DNA of 64,000 nucleotides from Streptomyces nigra (lineage in GTDB: Bacteria; Actinomycetota; Actinomycetes; Streptomycetales; Streptomycetaceae): positions 6,936,501 through 7,000,500 of the forward strand of contig NZ_CP029043.1 in the NCBI RefSeq assembly GCF_003074055.1, in the 5' to 3' direction. Shown one piece after another: positions 6,721-14,266 of the stretch (position 1 is its first letter; the number at the start of each line of letters is the position of its first letter). Both the position numbers and the translations under genes were made by a program. A model generated the notes under the pieces. That model was not told where the DNA came from and did no database searches. It saw only the letters and a program-made list of their open reading frames with translations.

Positions 6721-8964
6721 TCATCCCTCCGACGCCTTCACCGGTACGTCCAGCGGACGGGCCAGACCGGTCACCGCCTCGTCCAGGCGCTGCAGATGGC
6801 GCAGCACATGGTCGGTGACCCGGCCCCGACCAGGCGGGAGCGGAGTACTCGGACCCAGCAGCGAGGCGATGCTCGAACCGGTCTCGATCGCCGCGTCCGC
6901 GTGCTCCTCGGTGACATGCGCGGCGATCGCCTCCAGATTCCGCCCGATCCGGCCGGTCGCGGCGCGCAGCCTGGGGTCGGGCACGACCGAGGGACGGCTG
7001 AGCAGCAGCTCGGCCGTCGCGGCCAGGGTGCGCGCGTGGTACGCGCACGTCTCGAGCAGCGCGACGACATAGCGGGCCGTCTCCTTGCGGGCCCGCAGCG
7101 GCGTCGCCGGATGTGTCAGCGGCTGCACGGCGGCCCGCAGATCGGCCAGCGCCTGGTCCAGGTCGCGGGCCTGGTCCATCAGCTCCCCGGGAGGCCCGCC
7201 GCTGAGCTGCTCCACGGCGCTGTCGGTGACCTCGCGGAGCCGGCGCAGCACCGTGGCGAGCAGGTCGTTGGTCCGCCGGTCCGTCTGCACCGGCAGCACG
7301 AACGCGGCCGCGATCACCCCGCACACCGCGCCCAGCGCCGTCTCCCCGATCCGCAGCACCAGCACCGACAGGCTGTAGGTGTGCAGCAGCGTGTAGAGCA
7401 GCCCGAGCGCCGCCGTCACGAAGAACGACGACAGCGTGTACGACAGGGGCGCCGAGTAGAACATCGCGAACACGCAGAGCAGCACCACCGCGAACGCCGT
7501 CCACGTGTGGTGTCCGACGGCACCCGCCAGCACGATGCCCGCCAGGACCCCCAGCACCGTGCCGAGCAGCCGGCGTGAGCCCTTGACCAGGATCTCGCCC
7601 GTGGAGGCGGTGTTGAGGAACACGATCCAGCAGGTCAGCACCGCCCAGTACCAGCGGTCCCGGGACAGCAGCTCCCCGCCGACCATGGCCAGCAGCGACC
7701 CCACGGCGACCTGCACGGCGGCCCGGGTGGTGCGCCGCTCCAGCCCGGTCGGCTCCTCCTTGGCCTCCTCCTCGTCCGCGTCGAGGACGGCGTCCTCCGC
7801 GTCCAGCTCCTCCCGTGAACGCGCCGTCGCCGGGGAGTCGTCCGACTCGTCCTGTGCCCCGCCCAGCGCGATCCGCAGCCCGAGCACCGCCCGCGCGGTC
7901 TCGCCGACGGCGCGGAACGCGTCCTGCACGGCCGGGGACGCCACGGGCACGTTCTCCTCGTCGCGGTAGCCGAGGAGCCGGTTGCGCAGCTGGGCCACGC
8001 CCGTCCCGCCGGCCGCCTCGACCGGCCGCAGCACGAGGACCCGCAGCGCGTCCAGGTCGCGGCGCAGCGTCTCCGTCGCCTCCTCCCGCACCGGCTGCCG
8101 GCCGCCCGAGGGCACCGGCGCGCCCGGCAGATGCAGCGCCAGCGTGTCCACCCGCTCGGCGCCGCGCGCCCGCAGCAGCGACAGGCCCAGCCGCTCGGCG
8201 GCGATCTCCGCGTCCGCGATCCGCCGCTGGACCAGCCGGGCCACCGCCTCGTCGGCGGTGCCGTCCGACAGCCGCCCCTGGATCAGCAGCGCGGTCTCGT
8301 GCAGCCGCGCGGTGCCCTCGCGCACCCGCCGCAGCGCCCGGTCCGCCTCCTCGGGACCGGCGTCCAGCAGCTCGATCTGCGCGGCCAGCAGTTGCGCCAT
8401 CCGGGCCCGGAAGGCGGCCCGCAGCCGTTCGAGCACCCCGACCGGCGTCTCCGGGATCACCGCGAACCGCATCAGCGCACTGCACCCGAAGCCCACCGCG
8501 ACCGAGGTGTACAGCTCGGGCAGCTGACCGGGCGTGGCACCGACGAAGAGGGCCACGAAGTACATCTGGAAGCCGATCAGGCCGAGCCCGGTGCCCCGGT
8601 CGCCGAATCTGCGCCCGTACACGGCACAGAAGATCAGCAGCACGAAGACCAGGTCACCTGCCAGCACCCGGTGGTGCAGCAGCGACGCCAGCGTCATCGA
8701 CGCCAGCGCCACCGGCAGCCCCAGGGCCAGGGTCACCGCCTGTCCGGATCGCTGCTTCTCACGGATGGCGAAGGTGGACACCATCGCCACCAGCGCCCCG
8801 GTCACCAGGTGCGGCAGATCGGTGCCGAGCACCGCGAGCACCGTGACGGCCAGCGCGATCGACCCCACCGTCCGCAGGGCCGCCGCCAGTCTCAGCAGAC
8901 CGGGGTCCGAGGCCGCGACACGGTCCCTCAGTCGCGTCCGGACCGTCTCCTCCGCTGTCCTCAC
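6721..8964 (-). CDS. FUSC-family integral membrane protein
   Basis: This 747-residue protein has two membrane blocks. Helices at about residues 25-165 are followed by a long cytosolic region (about 170-430) with an acidic stretch (ELDAEDAVLDADEEEA). A second block at about 430-560 has the FUSC pattern around RWYWAVLTCWIVFLNTASTGEI and KGSRRLLGTVLGVLAG, followed by a helical tail. This duplicated arrangement matches the fusaric acid resistance/aromatic acid exporter (FUSC, AaeB-like) superfamily. Members are thought to export aromatic or amphipathic compounds; no substrate is indicated. It is co-directional with the small downstream gene. Confidence 0.87.
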   Translation of the reverse strand: MRTAEETVRTRLRDRVAASDPGLLRLAAALRTVGSIALAVTVLAVLGTDLPHLVTGALVAMVSTFAIREKQRSGQAVTLALGLPVALASMTLASLLHHRVLAGDLVFVLLIFCAVYGRRFGDRGTGLGLIGFQMYFVALFVGATPGQLPELYTSVAVGFGCSALMRFAVIPETPVGVLERLRAAFRARMAQLLAAQIELLDAGPEEADRALRRVREGTARLHETALLIQGRLSDGTADEAVARLVQRRIADAEIAAERLGLSLLRARGAERVDTLALHLPGAPVPSGGRQPVREEATETLRRDLDALRVLVLRPVEAAGGTGVAQLRNRLLGYRDEENVPVASPAVQDAFRAVGETARAVLGLRIALGGAQDESDDSPATARSREELDAEDAVLDADEEEAKEEPTGLERRTTRAAVQVAVGSLLAMVGGELLSRDRWYWAVLTCWIVFLNTASTGEILVKGSRRLLGTVLGVLAGIVLAGAVGHHTWTAFAVVLLCVFAMFYSAPLSYTLSSFFVTAALGLLYTLLHTYSLSVLVLRIGETALGAVCGVIAAAFVLPVQTDRRTNDLLATVLRRLREVTDSAVEQLSGGPPGELMDQARDLDQALADLRAAVQPLTHPATPLRARKETARYVVALLETCAYHARTLAATAELLLSRPSVVPDPRLRAATGRIGRNLEAIAAHVTEEHADAAIETGSSIASLLGPSTPLPPGRGRVTDHVLRHLQRLDEAVTGLARPLDVPVKASEG

Positions 8965-9024
8965 GCCGTCCCGCTCACTTCCCCGCCTCGCTGGTCCGTC
9001 GTCGGCCGCGCCCCGGCCGCCCCG

Positions 9025-10416
9025 CTACGCCGGCTCGTCGGCGGTCCCACCCCCGCCCTGCGCGGCGACCTGCTTCTTGAGCTGCTCCGGCGTCAGATAG
9101 GCGTTGGTGAACTCGAAGTCCTTCAGCTTGGCGGGCCGGCGCGCCTGGAACCCGGTGCGCACGAAATCGTCCCCGGCGACGGCGTTGAGCAGCCAGTTCG
9201 TCATGACGCGGGCCTTGGCGACGTTGGTGCGCAGCGCCGACCAGTGGTAGCCGCGGGCCACGACCACCGCGGGCAGCCCCTTCAGCTCGACGCCGAGCGG
9301 CTTGGACACCCCGTCGAACCCGCCGAGGTCGACGACCAGCCCGAGGTCCTTGTGCTCGTACGGCCGCAGCGACTGACCGCGCATCGACGCGATGACGTTG
9401 TCGGCGGCGACCTTGCCCTGGCGCATGGCGTGCTGGGCGGTCGGCGGGCACACCGCGCCCTCCTCGTCCTTCGCCACGTCCGGCACCGCGGCGGCGTCGC
9501 CGAGCGCGAAGACACCGTCGTGCCCGGGCAGCCGCATCTCGGCGTTCACCGCGAGCCGGCCGCGGACGGTCTCCGCGCCGAGCGTGCCGATCAGCGGGCT
9601 GGCGACGACACCGGCGGTCCAGATCAGCGTGTGCGTGGGCACCACCCGGCCGTCGGTGAAGGTGACCTCCTCGGGTCCGGCCTTCGCGATGGACACGCCG
9701 AGGGAGATCTCGATGCCGCGCCGGCGCAGGATCTCCTGCGCGTCCCGGCCCAGTTTGTCGCCGAGTTCGGGCATCAGCTTCGGCGCGATGTCGATCAGAT
9801 GCCACTTGATCAGCCGCGGGTCGAGCCGGGGATACCGCTTGACCGCGTTGTGAGTGAGGATCTGCAGGCAGGCCGCGGTCTCGGTGCCGGCGTAGCCGCC
9901 GCCGACCACGACGAACTGCAGCCGGGCGGCCCGCTCGGCGGGGTCCTGGCAGGCGTCGGCGAGGTCGAGCTGCGAGATGACGTGGTCGCGCAGATAGGCG
10001 GCCTCCGCCAGCGTCTTCATCCCGAACCCGTGGTCGACGAGCCCCGGGATGTCGAAGGTGCGGGTGACACTGCCGGGCGCCAGCACGATGTAGTCGTACG
10101 GCTCGTTGACGATGCGGTCGGTGATGGTGCGTACGACGCACACCTTGGCCGCGAGGTCCACGCCGATGGCGCCGCCCGGGATGATCCGGGTGCGGTACCT
10201 GCGGCTGCGGCGCAGGGACAGGGCGATGGACTGCGGGGTCAGTACACCGGACGCCACCTGGGGCAGCAGCGGCAGATAGAGCTGGAAGGAGGACGGGGTC
10301 ACCAAGGTGATCTCGGCCTCGTCGGGGGAGAGCCTGCGTTCGAGCCGGCGCACGCATCCGACTCCCGCGAAGCCCGCGCCAACCACCAGGATCCTGGGTC
10401 GTGTCACGCTGATCAT
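9025..10416 (-). CDS. ndh: Type II NADH dehydrogenase (NDH-2)
   Basis: This flavoprotein of about 463 residues oxidises NADH and reduces menaquinone at the inner face of the membrane without pumping protons. The FAD-binding loop GAGFAG is at residues 13-18. A second Rossmann loop VVGGGYAGTETA near 175-185 binds NADH, and the C-terminal FAD motif reads GVFALGDAAAVP. The length fits the family. ATG 10416 is given; GTG 10407 is an attractive alternative because AAGGG is 9 bases before it. The similar FAD-dependent carotenoid/quinone reductases are less likely given the motif spacing. Confidence 0.88.
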   Translation of the reverse strand: MISVTRPRILVVGAGFAGVGCVRRLERRLSPDEAEITLVTPSSFQLYLPLLPQVASGVLTPQSIALSLRRSRRYRTRIIPGGAIGVDLAAKVCVVRTITDRIVNEPYDYIVLAPGSVTRTFDIPGLVDHGFGMKTLAEAAYLRDHVISQLDLADACQDPAERAARLQFVVVGGGYAGTETAACLQILTHNAVKRYPRLDPRLIKWHLIDIAPKLMPELGDKLGRDAQEILRRRGIEISLGVSIAKAGPEEVTFTDGRVVPTHTLIWTAGVVASPLIGTLGAETVRGRLAVNAEMRLPGHDGVFALGDAAAVPDVAKDEEGAVCPPTAQHAMRQGKVAADNVIASMRGQSLRPYEHKDLGLVVDLGGFDGVSKPLGVELKGLPAVVVARGYHWSALRTNVAKARVMTNWLLNAVAGDDFVRTGFQARRPAKLKDFEFTNAYLTPEQLKKQVAAQGGGGTADEPA

Positions 10417-10726
10417 CCCTTCTGCGGCTCCAGGCGGTCTGCCTCGATGTCGTTCGCCTGCCCCTGAATCGCTGCTTCGCACGCCTCGATCCCATCGCGC
10501 CACGGGGTCTTCCGCCAGCCGGGCGCGGCAGGCAGATGAACGCGTCGCCGCCCACTGTGCCCCGGCTCGCTCCCGCCTACACCGGTCCGGACGGCAAAGA
10601 CGTGCGTGCGCGGCCTCTTGACGGTCCGTTGGTCCGGACCTACCTTCCGAAGCACTCGTCCAAATACGGGACCGCTGTTCACACTCATGACCGAGCGGTC
10701 ACCCCCCACCCCGGACAGGAGGCAGG
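10417..10726. other. Divergent intergenic region ndh / secreted protein
   Basis: 310 bases with no supportable gene. They must hold the ndh promoter (minus) and the promoter of the secreted protein (plus). The only clear element is the 10-bp palindrome at 10631-10640, listed separately. Confidence 0.6.
10630..10641. promoter_or_regulatory. DasR/chitinase-type palindrome upstream of secreted protein
   Basis: TGGTCCGGACCT contains the perfect palindrome GGTCCGGACC, and a further GGTCC lies 4 bases upstream. The TGGTC-NN-GACC core matches the core of the DasR site (consensus ACTGGTCTAGACCACT) and the direct repeat of streptomycete chitinase promoters. It lies 85 bases before the start codon of the secreted jelly-roll protein, which suits carbohydrate control. 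Outside the core the match to the consensus is poor. Confidence 0.4.
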
Positions 10727-11335
10727 ATGCTCCCACGCCTGCGCACCCTCACCCTCGCCGTCGCCCCCGCGCTCTGCGCCACGGCGCTGCTCACCGCACC
10801 ACCCGCCGCCGCGGAGGTCGAACCCGGCGGCTGGCAGTCCGTGTCACCGACCTTCACCGAGCAGGAGCGGGGCTGCGGGCAGATCGACGGCCTGACCTTC
10901 CGGCTCACCTGCTCCACCGCGAGCGGCGACCAACGGGCTGAACGCCGCTACGCCACCTACACCGGAGGCACCCGCCAGTTCGAGGGCTACTTCCGCATCA
11001 CGGGCCTGAACGGCACCCGGATCAGCCTCAAGCAGACGTTCCACGAATCCGCCTCCGGCCCGTACTTCATGCTCGCCGTCGAACGCGGCGGCCGTCTGTA
11101 CGCCGTCCACGGCGGCACCACCCTGTCGAACGCCGGGACCGTCGGCGCGACCGTCCGGGTCAACACCGTCCACCAGGTCGGCTCCCAGCACCGCACCTAC
11201 ATCAACGGCTCCCTCAAGCACACCTACGCCAGCCCCGGCGGCAGCTTCTACGACAAGTTCGGCGCCTACCGCACCAACAGCGGCAACGGCACCGCCACCG
11301 TGGAGTGGAGCAACATCCGCTTCTGGCGCAAGTAG
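10727..11335 (+). CDS. Secreted jelly-roll protein, polysaccharide-lyase/lectin-like
   Basis: This 202-residue precursor has a clear signal peptide (basic MLPRLR, hydrophobic core, cleavage near APPAAA/E, residue 29). The mature part has two cysteines and a beta-rich sequence. Strand patterns YFRITGLNGTRISLKQ and a final YDKFGAYRTNSG with VEWSNIRFWRK resemble the concanavalin-A-like fold of PL7/PL20 lyases. The usual catalytic triplet motifs of PL7 (RxELR, QIH) are not visible, so it may be a binding protein rather than a lyase. GGAGG precedes the start. It is followed after 10 bases by a lipoprotein gene, probably in one operon. Confidence 0.7.
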   Translation: MLPRLRTLTLAVAPALCATALLTAPPAAAEVEPGGWQSVSPTFTEQERGCGQIDGLTFRLTCSTASGDQRAERRYATYTGGTRQFEGYFRITGLNGTRISLKQTFHESASGPYFMLAVERGGRLYAVHGGTTLSNAGTVGATVRVNTVHQVGSQHRTYINGSLKHTYASPGGSFYDKFGAYRTNSGNGTATVEWSNIRFWRK

Positions 11336-11345
11336 CGGCCGCCGT

Positions 11346-11903
11346 ATGAGAGGAAGGCTCGTCGCGGTGCCGGCGGCGCTGATCCTGGCGCTGCCGGCCT
11401 GCTCCGCCGGCGCACCCCCGGCCCTGTCCCTGACCGGCGCCCTCACCACCCCCACCGACGTCGACCTGCGCTGGCGGGACACCCGGCCCGGCGCCGCCGG
11501 CCACGTCCTGGAGTTCGCCACCGAGGAGGCCGGTCCCTGGACGGTGCTCCAGTACCTGGCCCCGCAGGTGACCACCTACCGCCACCCCGACCTGCTGCCG
11601 CACACCACCTTCCACTACCGGCTGCGTCCCTACACGGGCCCCACCACCCGGCCTCAGCGGACCCCGGGACCGGACGGCGCCCAGCACCTCACCTGGACCG
11701 ACCGCGCACGCGGCGAGGACGGCTACCTGCTGGAACTGCGCCCCAGGGACGGAGACCGGTACGACCCGGTCGCCGTGCTCGCCCCGGACACCGAGGCCAC
11801 CGACTTCCTCCCGCTGCCGGGCGAGCGCGGCGCGGCCTACCGCGTCCGCGCCTTCGTCCTCGGCGAGCGGTCCGGCGTCGTCCGGCTGACCACGGGCGAG
11901 TGA
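11346..11903 (+). CDS. Lipoprotein with fibronectin type III-like domains
   Basis: This 185-residue protein has a short signal sequence and a lipobox ending LPAC19, so it is probably anchored outside the membrane. The mature part contains two FnIII-like units with the typical LTWTDRARGEDGYLLELR and AAYRVRAFVLG strands. FnIII units occur in extracellular carbohydrate-active and adhesive proteins of actinomycetes. The start is debatable: ATG 11346 gives a charged n-region but lacks a ribosome binding site, while GTG 11367 follows GAGAGGAAGG. It probably shares a transcript with the secreted protein upstream. Its role is unknown. Confidence 0.68.
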   Translation: MRGRLVAVPAALILALPACSAGAPPALSLTGALTTPTDVDLRWRDTRPGAAGHVLEFATEEAGPWTVLQYLAPQVTTYRHPDLLPHTTFHYRLRPYTGPTTRPQRTPGPDGAQHLTWTDRARGEDGYLLELRPRDGDRYDPVAVLAPDTEATDFLPLPGERGAAYRVRAFVLGERSGVVRLTTGE

Positions 11904-11921
11904 ACCCGTGCCCACCGGGAC

Positions 11922-13829
11922 TCAGCCGAAGACGCTGTCCCCCTCGTCCCAGTGCGCCACGTCGTCCGACAGATGCTCCCGGGGCATCCGCGACCGCGCC
12001 TGGTACATCGCGTCGATCTGCGCCTCGTAGTGCCGCACGATCGCGTCCCGGCGCAGCTTCATCGACGGCGTCAGAAGCCCGCTGGCCACGTCGAACGGCT
12101 CCGGCAGCACCCGGAACACCCGGATCGACTCCGGGCGCGACACCGCGCTGTTGGCGGCGGCCACCGCCCGGCCGATCTCCTCCCGCAGCGCGTTCTCCTC
12201 CCGTGCCTCGCGGGCCCGCGCGTCGCTGCGGGCCGCCAGGGAGTCCCGCCAGAACGCCAGGAACTCCGGGTCCAGGGTGATCAGCGCCCCGATACAGGGC
12301 CGGTTGTCACCCACCACCACGGCCTGGTGGACCAGCGGATGCTGCCGCAGCCGCTGCTCCAGGAGCGCCGGCGAGACGCTCTTGCCGCTGCTCGTGATGA
12401 TGACGTCCTTCTTGCGGCCTGTGATCGTCAGATAGCCGTCGGAGTCCAGCCGTCCGAGGTCCCCGGTCGCCAGCCAGCCGCCGCGCAGCGCGCCCCGTGT
12501 CGCGGCCTCGTTGTTGACGTAGCCCTGGAACACCGAGGGCCCGCGCACCAGGATCTCCCCGTCGTCGGCCACCCTGATGTCCACGCCCGGCAGCGCCTGG
12601 CCCACCGTGCCCGACATCTCCCGGCCCAGCGGCTGCGCGGTCACCCCGCCGCAGGTCTCGGTCAGGCCGTAGCCGTCGTTCACATAGATGCCGATGCCCT
12701 CGTAGAACAGGGACAGTTCACGGTTGAGGGGGGAGCCGCCGGACGTCGCCCGGCAGATCCGTCCGCCCAGCGCCTCCCGCAGCTTGCGGTACACCGTCCG
12801 CTCGTACAGGGCGTGCTGCAGCCGTAGATCGAAGCCGGGACCGGGCCCGCCACCCAGCCGGTGGCGCTCCAGCGCCGCCGCGAAGTCCCGCGCGGTGTCC
12901 GCGGCCCGCTCGAACAGCGCGCCCCGGCCGGACTGCTGCGCCGTGCGCAGGAAGTTCTTGTAGATCTTCTCGAAGATCGACGGGACGGCCGTGAAGTACG
13001 TCGGGCGGAACGTCCGCAGCGCCGAGGCGAGCGCCTCCCCGCTGAGATCCGGCTCGTGCCCCATCAGCAGCCCGCCGCGGATGCACAGCCCCTGCACCAG
13101 CAGCCCGTACACATGGGAGAACGGCAGAAAGGCGAGGACCGAGCCCTGCCGCTCGCCGGGCGGCACGACCGTGTGGCCCCAGCCCGCGAGGAGCGTGTCG
13201 CAGGGGCTCGCGAGACCCCGGTGGCTGAGCGCGCAGCCCAGCGGGCGGCCCGTCGTGCCGGAGGTGTACATGATCGCCGCGGTGGAGTCCGGCAGCACGA
13301 TCCGGCGCAGCGACTCGACCGTCGCGAACGGCACGAACTCGCCCGCCTCGACCAGTTGCTGGAGCCCGCCGGCGTCCAGCTGCCACACATGCCGCAGCCG
13401 GGGCAGCGTCCCGCACACCGACCCGACCGTCATGATCGCCTGCTCGTCCTCGACCACCACGGCCACGCACTCGGCGTCCCGGAGGATCCACTCGACCTGG
13501 TCGCGTGACGACGTCGGATAGATCGGCACCACCTCGGCGCCCACCGCCCACAGCGCGTAGCTGAACACCGTCCACTCGTAGCGGGTGCGGGCCATCACGG
13601 CCACCCGGTGGCCCGGCGAGATCCCGGACGCGATCAGGCCCTTGGCGACAGCCGTGACCTCGTCGCGCACCTCCACGGCGGTCACCTCCTCCCATACGGA
13701 GGAGGAGGGGTGGGGGCGGCGCGCGAGCAACGGGAGCGTGGGATCGGCGGCGGCCGTCTCGAAGAGGCTGTCGGCGAGCCCTCCAGTCAGCGGGCGAACG
13801 GGCGGGGGAGCGAGGCCGAGGTCGCGCAT
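11922..13829 (-). CDS. Long-chain fatty acyl-CoA ligase, FadD15-like
   Basis: This 635-residue adenylate-forming enzyme activates long-chain fatty acids as acyl-AMP and then acyl-CoA. The A3 P-loop reads TSGTTGRPLG (L197 where lysine is usual). Further motifs are the A5 region YGLTETCGG, A8 GWLATGDLGRLDSDGYLTITGRKKD, and a C-terminal lysine in LTPSMKLRR that should serve as the A10 catalytic lysine. The length and the linker helices match the FadD15/LACS type rather than an NRPS A domain. It is single, divergent from the DUF6480-type gene. Substrate chain length cannot be read by eye. Confidence 0.88.
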   Translation of the reverse strand: MRDLGLAPPPVRPLTGGLADSLFETAAADPTLPLLARRPHPSSSVWEEVTAVEVRDEVTAVAKGLIASGISPGHRVAVMARTRYEWTVFSYALWAVGAEVVPIYPTSSRDQVEWILRDAECVAVVVEDEQAIMTVGSVCGTLPRLRHVWQLDAGGLQQLVEAGEFVPFATVESLRRIVLPDSTAAIMYTSGTTGRPLGCALSHRGLASPCDTLLAGWGHTVVPPGERQGSVLAFLPFSHVYGLLVQGLCIRGGLLMGHEPDLSGEALASALRTFRPTYFTAVPSIFEKIYKNFLRTAQQSGRGALFERAADTARDFAAALERHRLGGGPGPGFDLRLQHALYERTVYRKLREALGGRICRATSGGSPLNRELSLFYEGIGIYVNDGYGLTETCGGVTAQPLGREMSGTVGQALPGVDIRVADDGEILVRGPSVFQGYVNNEAATRGALRGGWLATGDLGRLDSDGYLTITGRKKDVIITSSGKSVSPALLEQRLRQHPLVHQAVVVGDNRPCIGALITLDPEFLAFWRDSLAARSDARAREAREENALREEIGRAVAAANSAVSRPESIRVFRVLPEPFDVASGLLTPSMKLRRDAIVRHYEAQIDAMYQARSRMPREHLSDDVAHWDEGDSVFG

Positions 13830-13980
13830 GCGCTGCTCCTGGTATGTACCGGGTGTGACACCACCGATGAGTTCTGTTATCGGCGTCGCCCGAATCTAGC
13901 CCAGCCGGGAGCGCGCGGTGCCCTGATCTGACAATTGACGTCGTTCGGTGATCTCGGCCGCATGGGGGAACCCGGAGGGC

Positions 13981-14250
13981 ATGACACACGCGACCCCCCA
14001 ACCGAACCCAGAGCCGGGCCGGCCCCCCAACCCCGACCCGGAACCCGAGCGCACCACCGGCCTCGAACCGGGCGGCTCGGTACCGCCCGGCGAGACCCCG
14101 CCCGCGGAGAGCAGCATGTCCGGAGCGGGCCCCCGGGAGACCCACAACCCGCCCACCGGGTGGGCCAAGGCCCCCCTGACCCTGATCCTCCTCGGCACGG
14201 CCCTGATCGCCGCGTTCTTCCTCGTCTACGCCCTGATCCTGATCTTCTGA
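13981..14250 (+). CDS. DUF6480-type small membrane protein
   Basis: This 89-residue protein has a Pro/Glu/Asn-rich soluble N-terminus (repeated P-N-P, P-E-P) with the stretch GLEPGGSVPPGETPPAESS, then GPRETHNPPTGW, then one C-terminal hydrophobic helix (about 64-89). This layout is that of a small streptomycete family I recall as DUF6480. The tail-anchor topology puts most of the protein on one face of the membrane. GGAGG sits 5 bases before ATG 13981. The function is unknown. Confidence 0.75.
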   Translation: MTHATPQPNPEPGRPPNPDPEPERTTGLEPGGSVPPGETPPAESSMSGAGPRETHNPPTGWAKAPLTLILLGTALIAAFFLVYALILIF

Positions 14251-14266
14251 CCCGGACCGGGGCCCG

